NCBI GenBank assembly: GCA_032719365.1
Contig: CM064862.1
Span: 1,562,501 to 1,626,500 of the forward strand
DNA: 64,000 bases
Origin: Prinsepia uniflora
Taxonomy: Eukaryota > Streptophyta > Magnoliopsida > Rosales > Rosaceae
Direction of reading: 5' to 3'
In this document: positions 24,700 to 37,195 of the stretch, in pieces
Numbering within the stretch: position 1 is the first letter of the stretch
Layout: each line of letters starts with the position of its first letter
Made by a program: the position numbers and the translations under genes
The notes under the pieces: generated by a model
What the model was told of the DNA's origin: nothing
The model's database searches: none
Seen by the model: the letters and a program-made list of their open reading frames with translations, nothing else

Positions 24700-26012
24700 G
24701 GAATGTGATAGCAGAGATAGCCTTTGTAATCATGAGGATAGCCAATGAAAATGCACTGAACAGTGCAAGGATCAAGTTTAGTTTTTGTATAGGGTCCAAG
24801 AGAAGGGTAGCACACACAACCAAAAACACGAAAAGAGATTAGGGCAAGTTGATGAGAGTACAAGCATTCATAAGGAGACTTGCTTTGAAGAGCAGATGAA
24901 GGCATACGATTGATTAAAAAGTTTTTTTGTGGAACAAGCATGAAACCAGAAAGGTTGGGGCATATATGCAACTTGTTAAAAAGTGACAATTGTTTCTATT
25001 AGGTGTCTATGTTTCCTTTCAGCAAGGCCGTTCTGTTGTGGGGTATAGGGACACGATTTCTGGTGTTGGATACCTTTGGAAGCAAGAAACTCAAGGAGAA
25101 TTTTACTGAGAAATTCACCACCATCACTTTGAAAGGTTTTGATGGATTTGTTGAAAAATGTAGAAATAAGCATGAAATTTGATAAATACATAACAAACAT
25201 CGTACTTATTCATTAAAGGATAGATCCAGGAGTATCTAGTACAATCTTCTATAAAAATGACAGTATCGAAATCCTAAAATTGATATAGATGGACCAGGGC
25301 CCTAAACATCTGAGTGAATTTTCACAAAGGGTTCTGAAGCTTTATTTTCTGAGATAAGAAATGAGAGTCTGGTGATTTTTCCTTGAAAGACAGGAAGTGC
25401 ACAAGGGATAGAGTTAAGACAGGAACTCAAGTGAGCACGAGTCAGCATATTTTGAAGCACGGCAGAAAAAGGATGGCCAAGCCTGTGATGCCACAGTGAT
25501 GAGGGAAGCTGTTGTCCAAGACAACCAGTGCCAATAGCTGTAGAAGGTTTTGAAGGTAGTGACATAGGAAGTGGATAAAGACCATTGACACTAGGGGTTT
25601 GTGATAGCACCCGCCCCAATTTGTCTCGAATAGTAAGGGAAGTTGCATCAAATGTCATTGTGCAGGAGTTATGAAAGCATAATTGATGCAACGATATGAG
25701 ATTGTGAACTAAATGTGGAACATGAAAACCTTTAGGTAATGTAAATTTGTGGTCAAAGAGTGGCAGTGAAATGGTTCCAACTCCAGTAATAGGCAAGATA
25801 TTACAATTTCCCACAGAGATACTTATGTTAGGTATGGGAGACTGAGTGTGCTGCAGTGTGGAGTTCTTTGACACCATGTGATGAGTTGCTCCTGAATCTG
25901 CTAACCAGAAGTTGGGGATCACAAAACTCATAGTCTGTAGTGGATGAGAAAGCCTGAGGTTGAAACATGACAGGTCAATACCTCGTGGCCAGATATTTTC
26001 TACAGCTAACAT
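24700..26012 (-). pseudogene. Copia-2 protease and integrase
   Basis: 26012-25302: protease with an intact triad in FWLADSGATHHMVS, then integrase zinc finger LWHHRLGHP. 25200-24976: integrase core, FQSDGGEFLSKILLEFLASK and YTPQQNGLAERKHR. 24989-24700: C-terminal part (FRVFGCVCYPSLGPYTKTKL). Frameshifts separate the pieces, and the last one runs into the solo LTR. Confidence 0.87.
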
Positions 26013-27149
26013 ATGGGTGTAAATTGAGCTACATGTGCAGCACCTGGTGAAGATCCCAGGATTCCCTAGCCATAGGAGAACGGTGAGTATCCAGTGGACT
26101 GCATAGGATGGAACTGTTGTGAGGAGAGGCGAGGCTTCTATTGAGACTGCTGTGAAGAATAAGTGTAACTAGTGTTACCACCATAGCCTTCGTTCTGTGG
26201 ATAGCCACCATACTTGGTTTTGTTTATAGCCACCATAGTTACCCCCATAATAGTTGTAATGATAGTTGGGATTGTATCGATTTCCATGGTAGTTATTTTT
26301 TCTGCCACGATATCCATTGTTCCTTCCGCCACCATGATAAGTGTTTCTTCCATACCAATTGTCATGGTAGTTGTTCCTACCGTTACCTTGATTACTTTGC
26401 CATTGTTAATGTGAGTTGTGAGGGTTATTTGATGCTTGTGAGGTGGAGTTTGTGACCTCCTTGGTGGCTACCATAGCTGTGAGGGGATAAATCTGTTGAT
26501 TATGCTCATCAATCTTAGATAGATCTACTTCTTCAGCAAGACGCAGTGTACACAACTCAGATAATGTGACAGGAACAGGCCTGGCACGTATATGTGACTA
26601 AAATGAGTAGTAATTTGTAGTTAACCCATTCAAGATGATCAAACTAACATCCTTGTCAATCACGACAAGTCCAGCACTAGCAAGTCGCTACCTAGCAGAT
26701 TTGATTATGGTTAGATACACCTCAATCGTATCAGTGCCCTTCTGTATAGTCTGGAGATTTCTCTTGAGCTGCATGAGATTGGCTTCAGAAAGTGAAGAGT
26801 ACCTCTCCTGGAGAGTGAGCCAGGCCATGCGAGAAGTCTCGTAGGCCATGATTTCAGTGAAAGCATCTTCAGTGATTGTTGCGATCAACATATTAAGTAA
26901 AGCAGCATCCATATCCAGCCACTTCTGATAGGATTCCTCAGTTTTCAAAGGACAATGATATGAGCCGTTGAGGTACTCAAAGAGATGAAGACCTTGCAGC
27001 AATCGTTGAGTTTTAATGCTCCAAGAAATGTAGTTGGTGTCATCAAGTTTGACAGAGACAAATTCGGTTGCGTGTTTGAGTAGTTCAATAGGTGAAGGCA
27101 TGATGGGGGAAATTTTATTAGTGTGAAGAAGACACGATGAAGAATTCAA
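26013..27149 (-). pseudogene. Copia-2 gag
   Basis: 27149-26688 (or from the Met at 27101) encodes a UBN2-type gag: VKLDDTNYISWSIKTQRLLQ, ALLNMLIATITEDAF, LMQLKRNLQTIQKGTDT. The C-terminal part (26450-26030) is a Gly/Asn/Tyr-rich low-complexity tail scattered over frames; no zinc knuckle is clear. Closely related to the gag of Copia-3 and more distantly to the gag parts of genes B and C. Confidence 0.8.
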
Positions 27150-27461
27150 GAAACAGAGAAACTCAAGAAGTTCAGAACAAATTTGATCAAGAATGCTAGG
27201 AGTGAAATTTCTAATACGAAAGAGTATTCAAGAAGTACGAATCGAATTGATCAGGGAGATCAAGAATGAAAAGTTTTGAGTTGTGAGAAGAAGATAGAAC
27301 TTACTGGAATGAAAAACCAGGTGAAAGGTTTACAATCGAAGAAGAAGAAGAAAAAGTAGGACAGAATGATCGGTCAAAGGTCGAAAGTGAGCACGAGACT
27401 TACGAGTTGTAAAGGACTGAAATTGAAAGGAGCAATGTAGAGACAACAAAGTGATGCAGTA

Positions 27462-27463
<2 letters not shown>

Positions 27464-27542
<79 letters not shown>
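27464..27542. repeat. (GA)n microsatellite, about 79 bp
   Basis: Pure GA run at the inner end of the Copia-2 5' LTR. Confidence 0.97.
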
Positions 27543-27543
<1 letters not shown>

Positions 27544-27770
27544 TCTTTGAGATCTTTGTGAGGGAAAATTGTTTTTCTCATTAGTTGAACCAATAACGAT
27601 TACAAAGAATATATATACATACAGTGAATTGAATGAAAACTTATCTAACAAACTCATAGCTAGCATCGTCCTACAACTGTAGACAAATAGTAGGATAACT
27701 AACCTATAACAACCTAGCTTCTAGTAATTGGCATTTCTAACAACTAGCTAACAATCATAGCTATCTAACA
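27464..27770 (-). repeat. 5' LTR of Copia-2
   Basis: Matches the 3' LTR from 27543 to 27770. The inner end has been overwritten by a GA expansion, and no primer-binding site is recognisable next to it. Confidence 0.75.
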
Positions 27771-27989
27771 AATTTGGACTAAATTGTATAGTGAGTCTAT
27801 CATAATTAAGTATCGAACTTAATAAAATCTCAAATCACCCGTTCTTCATGATTTGAACTTTAAAGTACTTCTCACTTGTGCAAACGAAGAGAATTAAGCT
27901 AAATTGTAGTATTATGAAGAACGATTGACATCCAATTTCATGTCATTATGGCTGAAATAATTTTTAGTAAGACCACCGGCCACCATGTC

Positions 27990-28575
27990 GTTCTACTCAA
28001 TTACTTAGGTTTTGAAACATGTTTATATATGTCAATTAATATTATACCGAGGGTACGTGATGATCTAGTGGCAAGGGCTTCTCCCATGCAGTTTGGGGGG
28101 TGAAGGTCATATGATCGACTTCGACCGGCTCTTGTTTGCTAGTCCTTTAGTGAGGTTGAAGTGATGCGCTCATCCTAGTGTGTGGGAGCCCCAATGGTCA
28201 TACCCAAAGGGATATCCATCTAAGGTTACAATTTTTTTCAGAAAAAAAAATTAAAATTAATATTATAATCGAAATCATTCATTCTCTAAATTATCATGTC
28301 AAAATCATCTCCGTAAAAAATCAACATTATTGGAGGTCGTTTAGTCATTCATATGTATAAAATATAACAATGGTTTGCATAATAATGAAGATCCTTAAGA
28401 GAATCGTCTATTTATTAGAGATATATGACTAATTAAACGACCTTCAATTTTGATGATTTTTTACGGATATAATCTTAATGATTTAAAGAATGAACAATTC
28501 CAATTATAATATATGTTCAAAGAAAATTCGAAAAATTGAATGACGGGTATGAGAAGGTATCATTAGAGTGAGATG
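27990..28575. mobile_element. Foldback MITE-like element (copy 2), split by a SINE
   Basis: Left arm 27990-28046 plus 28255-28330 (attataatcgaaatcattc); right arm 28440-28560 (ttacggatataatcttaatg, attataatatatg, gaaaattcgaaaaattg). Same family as 14800-15215. Confidence 0.6.
28047..28254 (+). mobile_element. tRNA-derived SINE (208 bp) with 13-bp TSD
   Basis: Flanked by a perfect 13-bp duplication aattaatattata (28034-28046 and 28255-28267). Pol III promoter: A box TGATCTAGTGG at 28061-28071 fits the consensus fully; B box GATCGACTTC at 28113-28122 fits it approximately. It ends in a T/A-rich tail. No coding capacity. Inserted in a MITE arm. Confidence 0.88.
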
Positions 28576-28579
28576 CAAA

Positions 28580-29250
28580 TAGTTTCCTTCCTACGTACAG
28601 TGTCCGACGACCAATTCGAAACTCAATAATATATGATGCTAGCAAGTTCCTCCTCTCATTTTATTTCCCACTATGGGAGTTTCTGTCGAGGTTAGAGTTA
28701 TTTTTTCCTAATCTTAAGTTTAATTAACCACTTTCATCATAAATTCAATATTTAAATTGAGGAATTACATAAATTTCACCACTATTAAGTGAATTCCTTA
28801 ACTTAAATCCTCGTTATAATTATCAAGGTCCTCTTTTCTGACATCCTCGTTACATTATTTTGTTTGAGACATATCCCTTTGTTTGTGATTGTGAAAAAAT
28901 TATTAAAGTGGAAGAGAGTAATTTGCATTGAGATGTTCCAACATTAACAGATCATTAAGTATCACTAAACTAAATAAGAATTTGGTATCACAAGATACGA
29001 ATTCGAAGTTAACAAAACTTAACAATACATGGTAAGAGAACAAAAAGAGCATTGATCAACGTTAACAAAAGCACATGTGTATATATCAGGTAGCTACTCC
29101 AATGCAGCATTTGAAAAATTCTGGAATCTGTCTCACTCTGCCATATTGTCATTTCTTCCTGAAACAACATAATCCTTAAATTAGCAAAAGAATAATACAA
29201 TAATATATATATATATATACACAAACATACACAAGGATCAGCTTCAATAT
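28580..29250. other. Intergenic, downstream of gene B
   Basis: AT-rich; (TA)n run near 29203-29219. No gene recognised. The part next to 29261 should hold the 3' UTR of gene B. Confidence 0.5.
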
Positions 29251-29260
29251 GCGGCCATGA

Positions 29261-32200
29261 TTATCGATTCATACCCTCAGTTGTTTGACCGTTGATTGTG
29301 ATGATGTTCTTCTGGCGGGTGGACTTATCAAGTGTGAAGACACTCAAGATTCCATTGGCATCAATTTTAAAAAAGGTATCGAATTTAGGAACAAGCCTGC
29401 GAGCTGGAGGAATGTCAACAATGTTGCATTCACCCAAAAGGTTTAAGCTCTCGAGCCTTTCCTTCTCACCTTCGTATATATGAAATTGAATATGATCCTG
29501 GTTGTCAACAACTGTCGAAAATTCGATTTTACCATGAACCGGAATCAGACTGTTTCGTCTTATCAAATTTATGACTTTCTTCGAATAATCTTCATCTGTC
29601 CCTTCAACACAAATCCCGAAAGCAGTGACATCCTTGAGATTAAAGTCTTGAATAAACCTCCCCTTTCCATTGCCACTCAATAGCGCCGCTTGTGCAGCGG
29701 CACCATAGACCACTCCTTCGTCGGGATTGATCCCTTTGCAAAGCTCCTTCCCCTTGAAAACCTCCTGTAATAATTCCTGCACTTTTGGAATTCGAGAAGA
29801 TCCACCAGCAAGAATGACATCGTCCACGCTGGTTATGTCCATTTTCAGGTCTTTTAGACACTTATTCACCGGCTCCATGCACTTTTCGAACAAATCCAGG
29901 TTGATTTGTTCGAATTTTTCGCGGGTAAAATTGAGAGTGAAGTCATTATTTTCGTACAAACAATCAACTTCAATGTCGTAGTCCGACTCAAATGAGAGTC
30001 TTTTCTTTACCTTCTCACATTCTTTCTTTAACCTCCGAAGAGCTCTAAATTGTTTACTAATGTCAAGCCCATGCCCTTTCTTGAACTCCTCAATACAATA
30101 CTCCACCATTCTGTTATCAAAATCTTCCCCACCAAGGTGAGTGTTCCCGACCGTTGCCTTGACTTGAAACTCACCGGAGCTAGTCATGGTAAGCAATGAC
30201 ACATCTAATGTGCCACCACCCAAGTCAAATATCATCACATTTCTCGGACTACTCCAATCAGCCTTCTTGTGAATGCCATAAGAAATGGCAGCGGCACTTG
30301 GTTCGTTGATAATGCCCAGCACATTTAAGCCGGCCATTGCTCCGGCATTTATTGTAGCACGACGCTGGACATCGTTGAAAAATGCCGGGACAGTGATGAC
30401 AGCATTTTTAACGGTTGAGCCCAAGAAGGTCTCGGCAGTCTTTCGCATCTTTGAGAGAATCATGGATGAGATGTTTTCAGCATTATATTGTATCTCTTGG
30501 CCATTGTGGGTAACCACAATCATGGGCTTGTCACCAGCACCTTCAATGACCTTGAATGGCCAATGCTCCACATCATTTTGAACAGAGTTGTCACTAAATC
30601 TCCTGCCAATTAATCGCTTTATATCTGCGAATTGACAATCGTAAATTCGTATGGACTGGGTATAAATTAGTCTAACTAGCTCTGAATTAATTCATAAGAA
30701 AATAATGTAATATCTATTAGTCAAGTTCATGAGAATAAACCGACAAAAAATTTTGTCACCAAAACCCTTGAAGGTTCATTTAGTTTAGATAAATATTTGA
30801 ATTTGATAATAAGATAAAATTTGTTGTTTAGACTATTATAATGCATATATAAATTATTGGAAAATGCTAATGAATTTCAAACGACGACATAGAAAATAAT
30901 TATTTCAAATCCTTTTCAATACCCAAAACAATAAGACTTATTTACATAAATACTCCTTCAGATTTTTTTTTTGTCATAAAAAAATTAGATTTTATATAAA
31001 CACCCTTTTAGATTCCAAAATTATTACATATAACCCATAAAATATGAAAAATATTTAATTAAATGTAATATAAATTATATAGATACTAAAATGCGTTTTA
31101 TGGTTATTTGGATACATTATTATTTTAATTATGAAAATATTACTATAAAGGTCAATTTTGCAAAATTTCGGTTAATGTTAATTTTAATTGATAATCACTA
31201 AGTAAATAGTTTGTGTAATTTTTTTTTTGAACCTAAGGAATATTTGTGTAAAATCTAAAATTTAAGTGGGTGTTGATGAAAACACAAAACATTTCAGATG
31301 GTATTTGTGTAAATAACCCAAAAAATAAATTTTACCACTACACCAAACGATGACCCTACCATCACCATCGTTCTGAATATAAAAATTTTGTTTGTTGGAT
31401 ATGTAGACGAATAAAATATTTGGCTTCAAATTAATAAGGTGCAAAATGATACCACCTTGGTGGTCTCACATTTATACATAAATAACAATGAAGATTTACA
31501 AATTTGTTAATTTAATGGCTACTTATGGGTTAGTAAAAGTTGGACAATATTTGAATTTCACGCTAGTGTGTGTGTGGTACTTCTTATATCACCCTTTAGA
31601 TTTATCGAATTGTCTTCGTACATATATCATATAATCGAAACTGTTCATTTTTTAAATCATCATATCAAGATCATCTCTATAAAAATTTAATAAAATTATA
31701 TCGAAGTTATTTAATCATTCATATATATCAATTAAATAGACAGTTTATCATGGAGATTTCAATTCTTACCAAACTGCTTATTTATTTAATATATATAAAT
31801 GATTAAACGATCTTCAATTTTATTAATTTTTTAGAAAGATGATCTTGATATTATGGTACAGAGAATAATGGTTCTAATTATAAAATATATATATATATAT
31901 AAAAACAATTCATCAATACATTAAAGTTTATCATCTCACCAAAAGCGTGAGATGTAACGGATTTTTATAAAAGTTTATCATCTCACCAAAAGAGCAAAAA
32001 AAAACAAAGATGAAACCAAATTTTTTTTATCCTAATTAAATATAACATTTTCTATAATTTACTTACCGAAGATTGTGTTGGCGGTGTTTCTTACCACTTG
32101 GTTAAATGCAGCATCGCCTACCAACGTCTCATCAGCATCAGTAAATGCCACGTAAGATGCAGTCTTCCGGTTTCCATGATCATTGAGTATGATCTCCACA

Positions 32201-33018
32201 TGATCTTTGTGCCACACCGCCACGCGCGAATACGTTGTTCCCAGATCGATCCCAATTGCAGGCTCTGCATCTTCTTGAATGTGGGGCGGAGGAGAAGGTT
32301 GGTGGTGGGGGTTAACGGCAACAATCTCAGGGGCCACCGGCGGAGAAGGCCGTTGGTCGGAGTTATGGGCAACATGATGCGCTGGCGGTGCTGATGGTGG
32401 AGGCAGAGACCGAGTGGCTTTATGCTGTTTCTCCATTTCCAACAACGAACCTACCACTAGCCCACTACGCACCGGAAACGGCTGGCTCATCACCTGCCTA
32501 CGAACGGATTCATACTCCTCAGGTAATCCGGTGAGGATGTGGGCATAAACTATGTCATGATCTTCGAGATGAGCACCGGAAGCGCCAAGCTGGTCCGCTA
32601 GCCCTTTGATTGTGGTCAGATAGTCGATGATGGACATGGTGGAATCTTTCTTCACATTGTGTAGAAGAGATTTAATTCGATATATGTTGGGATGGGGTAG
32701 AGTGGCGAAGTGGTTTTGAACGTTGAGCCAGAGTTTTGGCGACGAGTTGGAGCCCATACCCAGCTGTTTTAGAAAACCGTCAGAGATAGTGGTTTTGAGC
32801 AAGTTCAAACCCTCTTGATCTCTTTCATTCCAACTCTGAAAGCCGGCAGGGTCGGAACTTTCTGGGGGACAAGATTCAGTTCCATCAAGGATTCCAGAAC
32901 AATTTTTCTTCTGGAAGTATAGGCGACAGGAAGATCTCCACTGTTCATAGTTGTAGATATCGTGAGCAGTGAGTTTGATCGGAAAAAAGGGCTCTTCTCT
33001 CGCCATCTCCGTAGTCAT
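29261..33018 (-). CDS. Gene B: chimeric gag-HSP70 protein, 771 aa
   Basis: Exon 1 33018-32067, exon 2 30624-29261, intron 30625-32066 (1442 bp, donor GTAAGT, acceptor GCAG), splitting the Asp codon before IKRLIGRRFSD. Exons sum to 2316 nt in one open frame. Residues 9-200 are a Copia-type gag (UBN2-like) domain: FPIKLTAHDIYNYEQWRSS, WLNVQNHFATLPHPNIYRI, YAHILTGLPEEYESVRRQ. Residues 201-254 are a Pro/His-rich linker. From 255 it is HSP70: PAIGIDLGTTYSRVAVW (Cys to Arg), IINEPSAAAISYG, FDLGGGTLDVSLL, AGGSSRIP, and a diverged beta-sandwich domain. It ends STRQKNIITINGQTTEGMNR without lid or EEVD. No Met lies between gag and the NBD, so the HSP70 part depends on the gag start. A second Met at residue 5 is an alternative start. 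No zinc knuckle, protease or RT is present. Function unknown; a chaperone with a gag-derived assembly or RNA-binding module is inference. Confidence 0.88.
31576..31945. mobile_element. Foldback MITE-like element (copy 3) inside the intron of gene B
   Basis: Left arm with tttatcgaattg and catataatcgaaac; right arm with gttctaattataaaata and caattcatcaat, in inverted orientation. The other three genes have introns of 101-104 bp, so insertions such as this explain part of the 1.4-kb intron of gene B. Confidence 0.7.
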
Positions 33019-33190
33019 GGAAGCACAGGAGAAACGTAGGGGAGAGATTAGGTAATGAAGATGAGTTGATCTTCTTGTGATGTGTTGGGTTATTTGGAAG
33101 AAACTACGTACGTACTTACCATAATTAACTATCAGGTCAATTCATGAGAGTCTAAGTCATGTAAGATACGTGTCCCTCCCCATGTCCCCA

Positions 33191-33207
33191 TTATTATATT
33201 TATATGC
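33191..33207 (-). promoter_or_regulatory. TATA-box candidate of gene B
   Basis: GCATATAAATATAATAA on the minus strand, about 175-190 bp upstream of the start codon. Nothing else recognised between 33019 and 33420. Confidence 0.4.
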
Positions 33208-33419
33208 TTCACACGTGTCAAAAAATTTGGTAATTCACAGTACGAAGGGCAAAAGTGAAAATGCACGGTGAACAAACAGTGCCCTGAACAATATTTTTTG
33301 TTTGTATTTTAATATGTTTATAATTATGACATAGGTCACATAGCCACAGTGGAAGTTAGAAGAGGGTAGGTTAAAGTAGATGAATTGACATGGCATTTTG
33401 TGAGAATTTTAAGGTATAA

Positions 33420-33546
33420 ATATTTTATATCTCAAAATTATACAATTTTATAAGAGTTTATAAAAAATTGGTTTCTCTTCTATTGCCAATTTGTTTTAGA
33501 GTGGAGTTTCAATTTCTTTCTTAGTATTAGAATTTCTGATTACACA
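33420..33546. repeat. Diverged copy of an interspersed repeat
   Basis: The block tatacaattttataagagtt...attggtttctcttc resembles 47205-47340 and the reverse of 56790-56950. No coding content. Confidence 0.45.
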
Positions 33547-36321
33547 TGTATTGTAACGACCCAGATTTTATTATTATTTAATTAAATAGAAATTATATGT
33601 AAAATGACCATTTTGCCCCTAGTCAAGGCAAAATGTTGACTTTCAACCCGGAACGTTGTTTGACTTTGAACCTTTGACTAATTCGTAGATCGGGTCGCCC
33701 TGAATTCGTGGACAGGCGGCATGCCAAATTTGGAGACCCGGAGCAAAAGTTATGGGTCACGGACTTTACGGGGTACTATTACGTTTTTCAAGAAACGGGA
33801 CAAGTAAACTGAATTGACTGGTCAAACTTGGACCTTTGAACCAATCAGAATGTCACTCATCTAACTGGCCCAAAAACCCAAATTATTTGGATGCATGAAC
33901 CTTTGTTTTTCCTCTTAGCCGTGAACCCACTTTCATCACCAAAACCATTTTCCCTCATTCCTTTCGATCTCTTCCCTTTCTTCCAACCCAGACCAGTCCC
34001 TCACCATCACTAAACGTCAACCTTGACCTCAGCACCGTCTTCCTCGCCACTGTAAACCCAGCTGACCACCAAACCCGCGACGGCCCAACTTACTCCAAGC
34101 CGTCGACCGTGCAACCCAACCCCTTTCCCTTCCATCTGGAGCTCGACAGTGGACACAGAAGAGAACAGGGCGACTGACTGGAACTCACGACCGGCTGGTT
34201 CGAAGCTCGGGACGCCAGACGCGACGGAGAAGGAGGCCGGGAAACAGAGCCGAAGTTCTTCCCACCAGAGGTAACCATTTCGACCTTTCTCTGAGTTTTG
34301 AAGGTTACAGACGTCTAGAGTAGGTTTAGACGAGTCATTAAGGCCAAACCACGATGAAAATGGTGACCGGAGGAAGCTTTTCTGGGCGGGTCATGGCCGT
34401 GGGTCACGGTGGCTCCGCCACTGGTTTTTCGGTAGGGTCCGACCGAGCAATGTCGCAGGATTTCGATACAAGACAACCGAACCATGGCCTGAGTCTTCGG
34501 TAGGAGTCCACCAACGATGACGTCATCATTCTAACACTATTCTGACAGCATGATGACGTCATATTGTCAGAGTTGTCAGAACAGGGACCAATTAGGGACT
34601 GACACGTGGCGTCTGACACCTGTCAGAGGATGACGTCATGCTGACGTCATTATTTACTAATCGCGTGTTGACCAGGCGTGTGTGAACAGTACTTTTGGTG
34701 GGGTCGACACCATTTTCAAGGTTTTGACGATAGGAATCCAATAGCGGTGGTTTCGTGTCGATCGGAGATCGTTAGGTTGGTCAAATCGAGGGAATTAGCC
34801 TCGGGAAGCGTGTTCAGAGCGCGTTCCCTGGCCGGTTTCGTTCTAAGTTTCAATGTTAGGCCTAATAGGGTCAATTAGTGACCCTTAAGTATGTTTGGGC
34901 AGGTTCGGACGTGGTAATTAGCTTCAGGACAGGTGTAAATGGTTCGTTAGCGCAGTAAGGACTGGCTGTGAGCGGACCGTTGATTTTAAATGAATACATG
35001 CATAACTGTGTTACTTGTTTTCTAAATTGTTTTGTGATAAATGTTTTATGATGTTGGGGTTTAAGAATTGGATTTCGGATTTCGAGACATGAATGGATTT
35101 TACTTAAAAAGGGGACTTATCGAGCTTGAGACCCATTTGACGAGCATTGACTCAGATTTGGACCAAAGGTATTTCGAAATGATTTGTGAACCATGGATTA
35201 TATTGATGATTTGAGACCTTCAACTTAAAGACTTGTTCTATAAAGAATTATGGGAAAAGATTTGACATGATTTTGAAAGGTTTCCTTAAGTACATGTTAC
35301 ACCCTTCCATATTTGCGGATTGGTCTCCTCCAGACGTCGACCTGGAGGGTCGCGATCCACTGACCAGAATGGGCTTCCCCATTAGGAACCCGTTCCAGGA
35401 GTGGGAGATTGTGTTGTGGCCCTGGACCAGATTCCGGAGAGATACTCGAACTAGAATCTGAGAGAGAGCTCGGACTTGGTTCAAAGACAGAGCCTTCCAG
35501 ATGGAGAATTTCTGGGAGAAGACTCGGAGTGAGACCCCGGGTGGTATACATACCCTTTTAGAGATGAATCGTGACCATTATCGGGGATTTGATCGGTAAC
35601 GACCCGTCTAGGGAATTAGGGCTAAGATAGTGATTAGTAAGGTGGAGTGAAATACCCAAGGTGGAAATGATAGACAGGAAACCCAGGAGAAGTTGTGGTT
35701 GACCTAGTGTTGATTACCGGGTAGGAGACCCCTAGTGTTGGGAACGAGCTGTGGAATTTCGGGGACAAAATTCTTTTTAGGTGGGTAGATTGTAACGACC
35801 CGTCCCGGAAATTAGGGCTAAGACAGTGATTAGTAAAAGATAAGTGAGCTTAATCGGGGGTTAGTTGGTCCCGATAAGGTCGTTAGCCTAGAATGACGAT
35901 TTTGCCCCTAGTTTGGACAAAAAGTTGAATTTTAGTTCGGGCGGTCAACTAGATTTTACCGATGACCAGGACGTCGCGAATTCGTAGACAAGTGGCACGC
36001 CCGATTCCCACATCCGAGGAGGAAGTTATGATGTTCGGAAGATTGAGGGCATAACCGTAATTTGTCTAAACTAAGGAGGAAAAGTTGACTTTTTGGACGA
36101 TCGGGTTTTGGCACGTTGACCTAGGACTGTTAGCTAGATCTCATCGACCTGAGTTCGATGACAGGCGGCACGTATTCATCAAACTTACGATGTGTGAGTT
36201 GGGGGTCTAGAAAGGTAGTGGCACAATCGTAATTTTGGGATTCAAGAAGGGGCATTTTGGTCTTTTGCACTTGGGATTTGTGCAACAGAGAGGGAAAAAT
36301 GAAAGGCTGAGATTGAGCCAC

Positions 36322-36359
<38 letters not shown>

Positions 36360-37195
36360 TGACGTGTGGCAAGGGCCTAGTGGCTTCTAGGTTTGTACAC
36401 GGTCCTAATTATTTGGGGTAATCGTGTAGGTGTGTGTTGTGTGTGTTCGAAGAACAGAAAACAGAGGGGGAGATTGAGAGGGAATTGAGAGGTGATCGTG
36501 AGTGTTGGTGTGTCTTGGTGAGGGGGCGAGTGACCAGAGACTGTGGGAGAGTTAGGGAGAAGGTTAGGAGGTGCGGTGGTGGTGTGTGTGTAAGTTGTGA
36601 GCCACGGGAAAATCAGAGGAAACAGAGAAGAGGTGAGGAGTTTTGGGTGGTGGTGCTGCCGTGTTCGATCAATCGACGCTGCTGGTGGTGTTCAGAGACA
36701 GGAGTGGAGCCTTAGGAACCCAGTGGACACGGCGGAGCTCGTGGTGGAGAGCAGGACGCAGGTAATTTCTTTACATTCCTCTCTGTGCTCTGTTTTGCCG
36801 TCTAGGTTCAGATGCCAAGTCGTGGCTTTTGGGGTTGAATCAAGGAGTCTAGTGAGGTCTGGGGGACTCAGTAGGGTCCTAGGTAGCTGCTGGTTGTGCA
36901 GCCGTGATGGAGGAGTACACGGCGGAGGCTAGAACGACGGAGAGTACCCTGTGTGCTCTGTTTTATTCGTTTTGCTTTAACGTTGAGTCGTGGGTTTTGT
37001 GTACGAATCGACGGTTTTGGTGAGTTGGGTGAGGTTCAGGAAGGTCCTAGGAACCGTCTACGGTGGTTTCCATGATGGGGGAAGACCTGGTTGGCCGGGA
37101 GGAAGAACAGAGGACTGGTTCTAGTTTTGTTCGAGTTTGAGTCGAGGACTTAGAGGCTGAGTCGAGGTGTTTGGGTAAGGGGAATGGATAGCTTA

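Larger units (their letters stand above)
15693..27770 (-). mobile_element. Copia LTR retrotransposon (Copia-2), carrying two Gypsy solo LTRs
   Basis: Minus-strand order from 27770 down: 5' LTR, gag, protease, integrase, RT, RNase H, 3' LTR. Both LTRs begin TGTTAGATAGCTATGAT on the minus strand (27770 and 16042). A putative aattt duplication is at 15688-15692 and 27771-27775. Two younger insertions split it: 16841-20371 in RNase H and 21579-24694 between integrase and RT. Removing these 6.6 kb leaves an element of about 5.4 kb. Coding parts carry stops and frameshifts. Confidence 0.88.

Noticed and set aside
26214..26414. 66-codon Val/Ile-rich plus-strand frame
   Set aside because: Antisense shadow of the Gly/Asn/Tyr-rich gag tail of Copia-2.
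35248..35551. Frames around a GC-richer block as a Gypsy coding remnant
   Set aside because: No recognisable domain, and the block lies inside an LTR defined by TSDs.
36597..36932. 111-codon frame repeated at 44127-44462
   Set aside because: The repetition reflects the two LTR copies of one Gypsy element, not a conserved gene.
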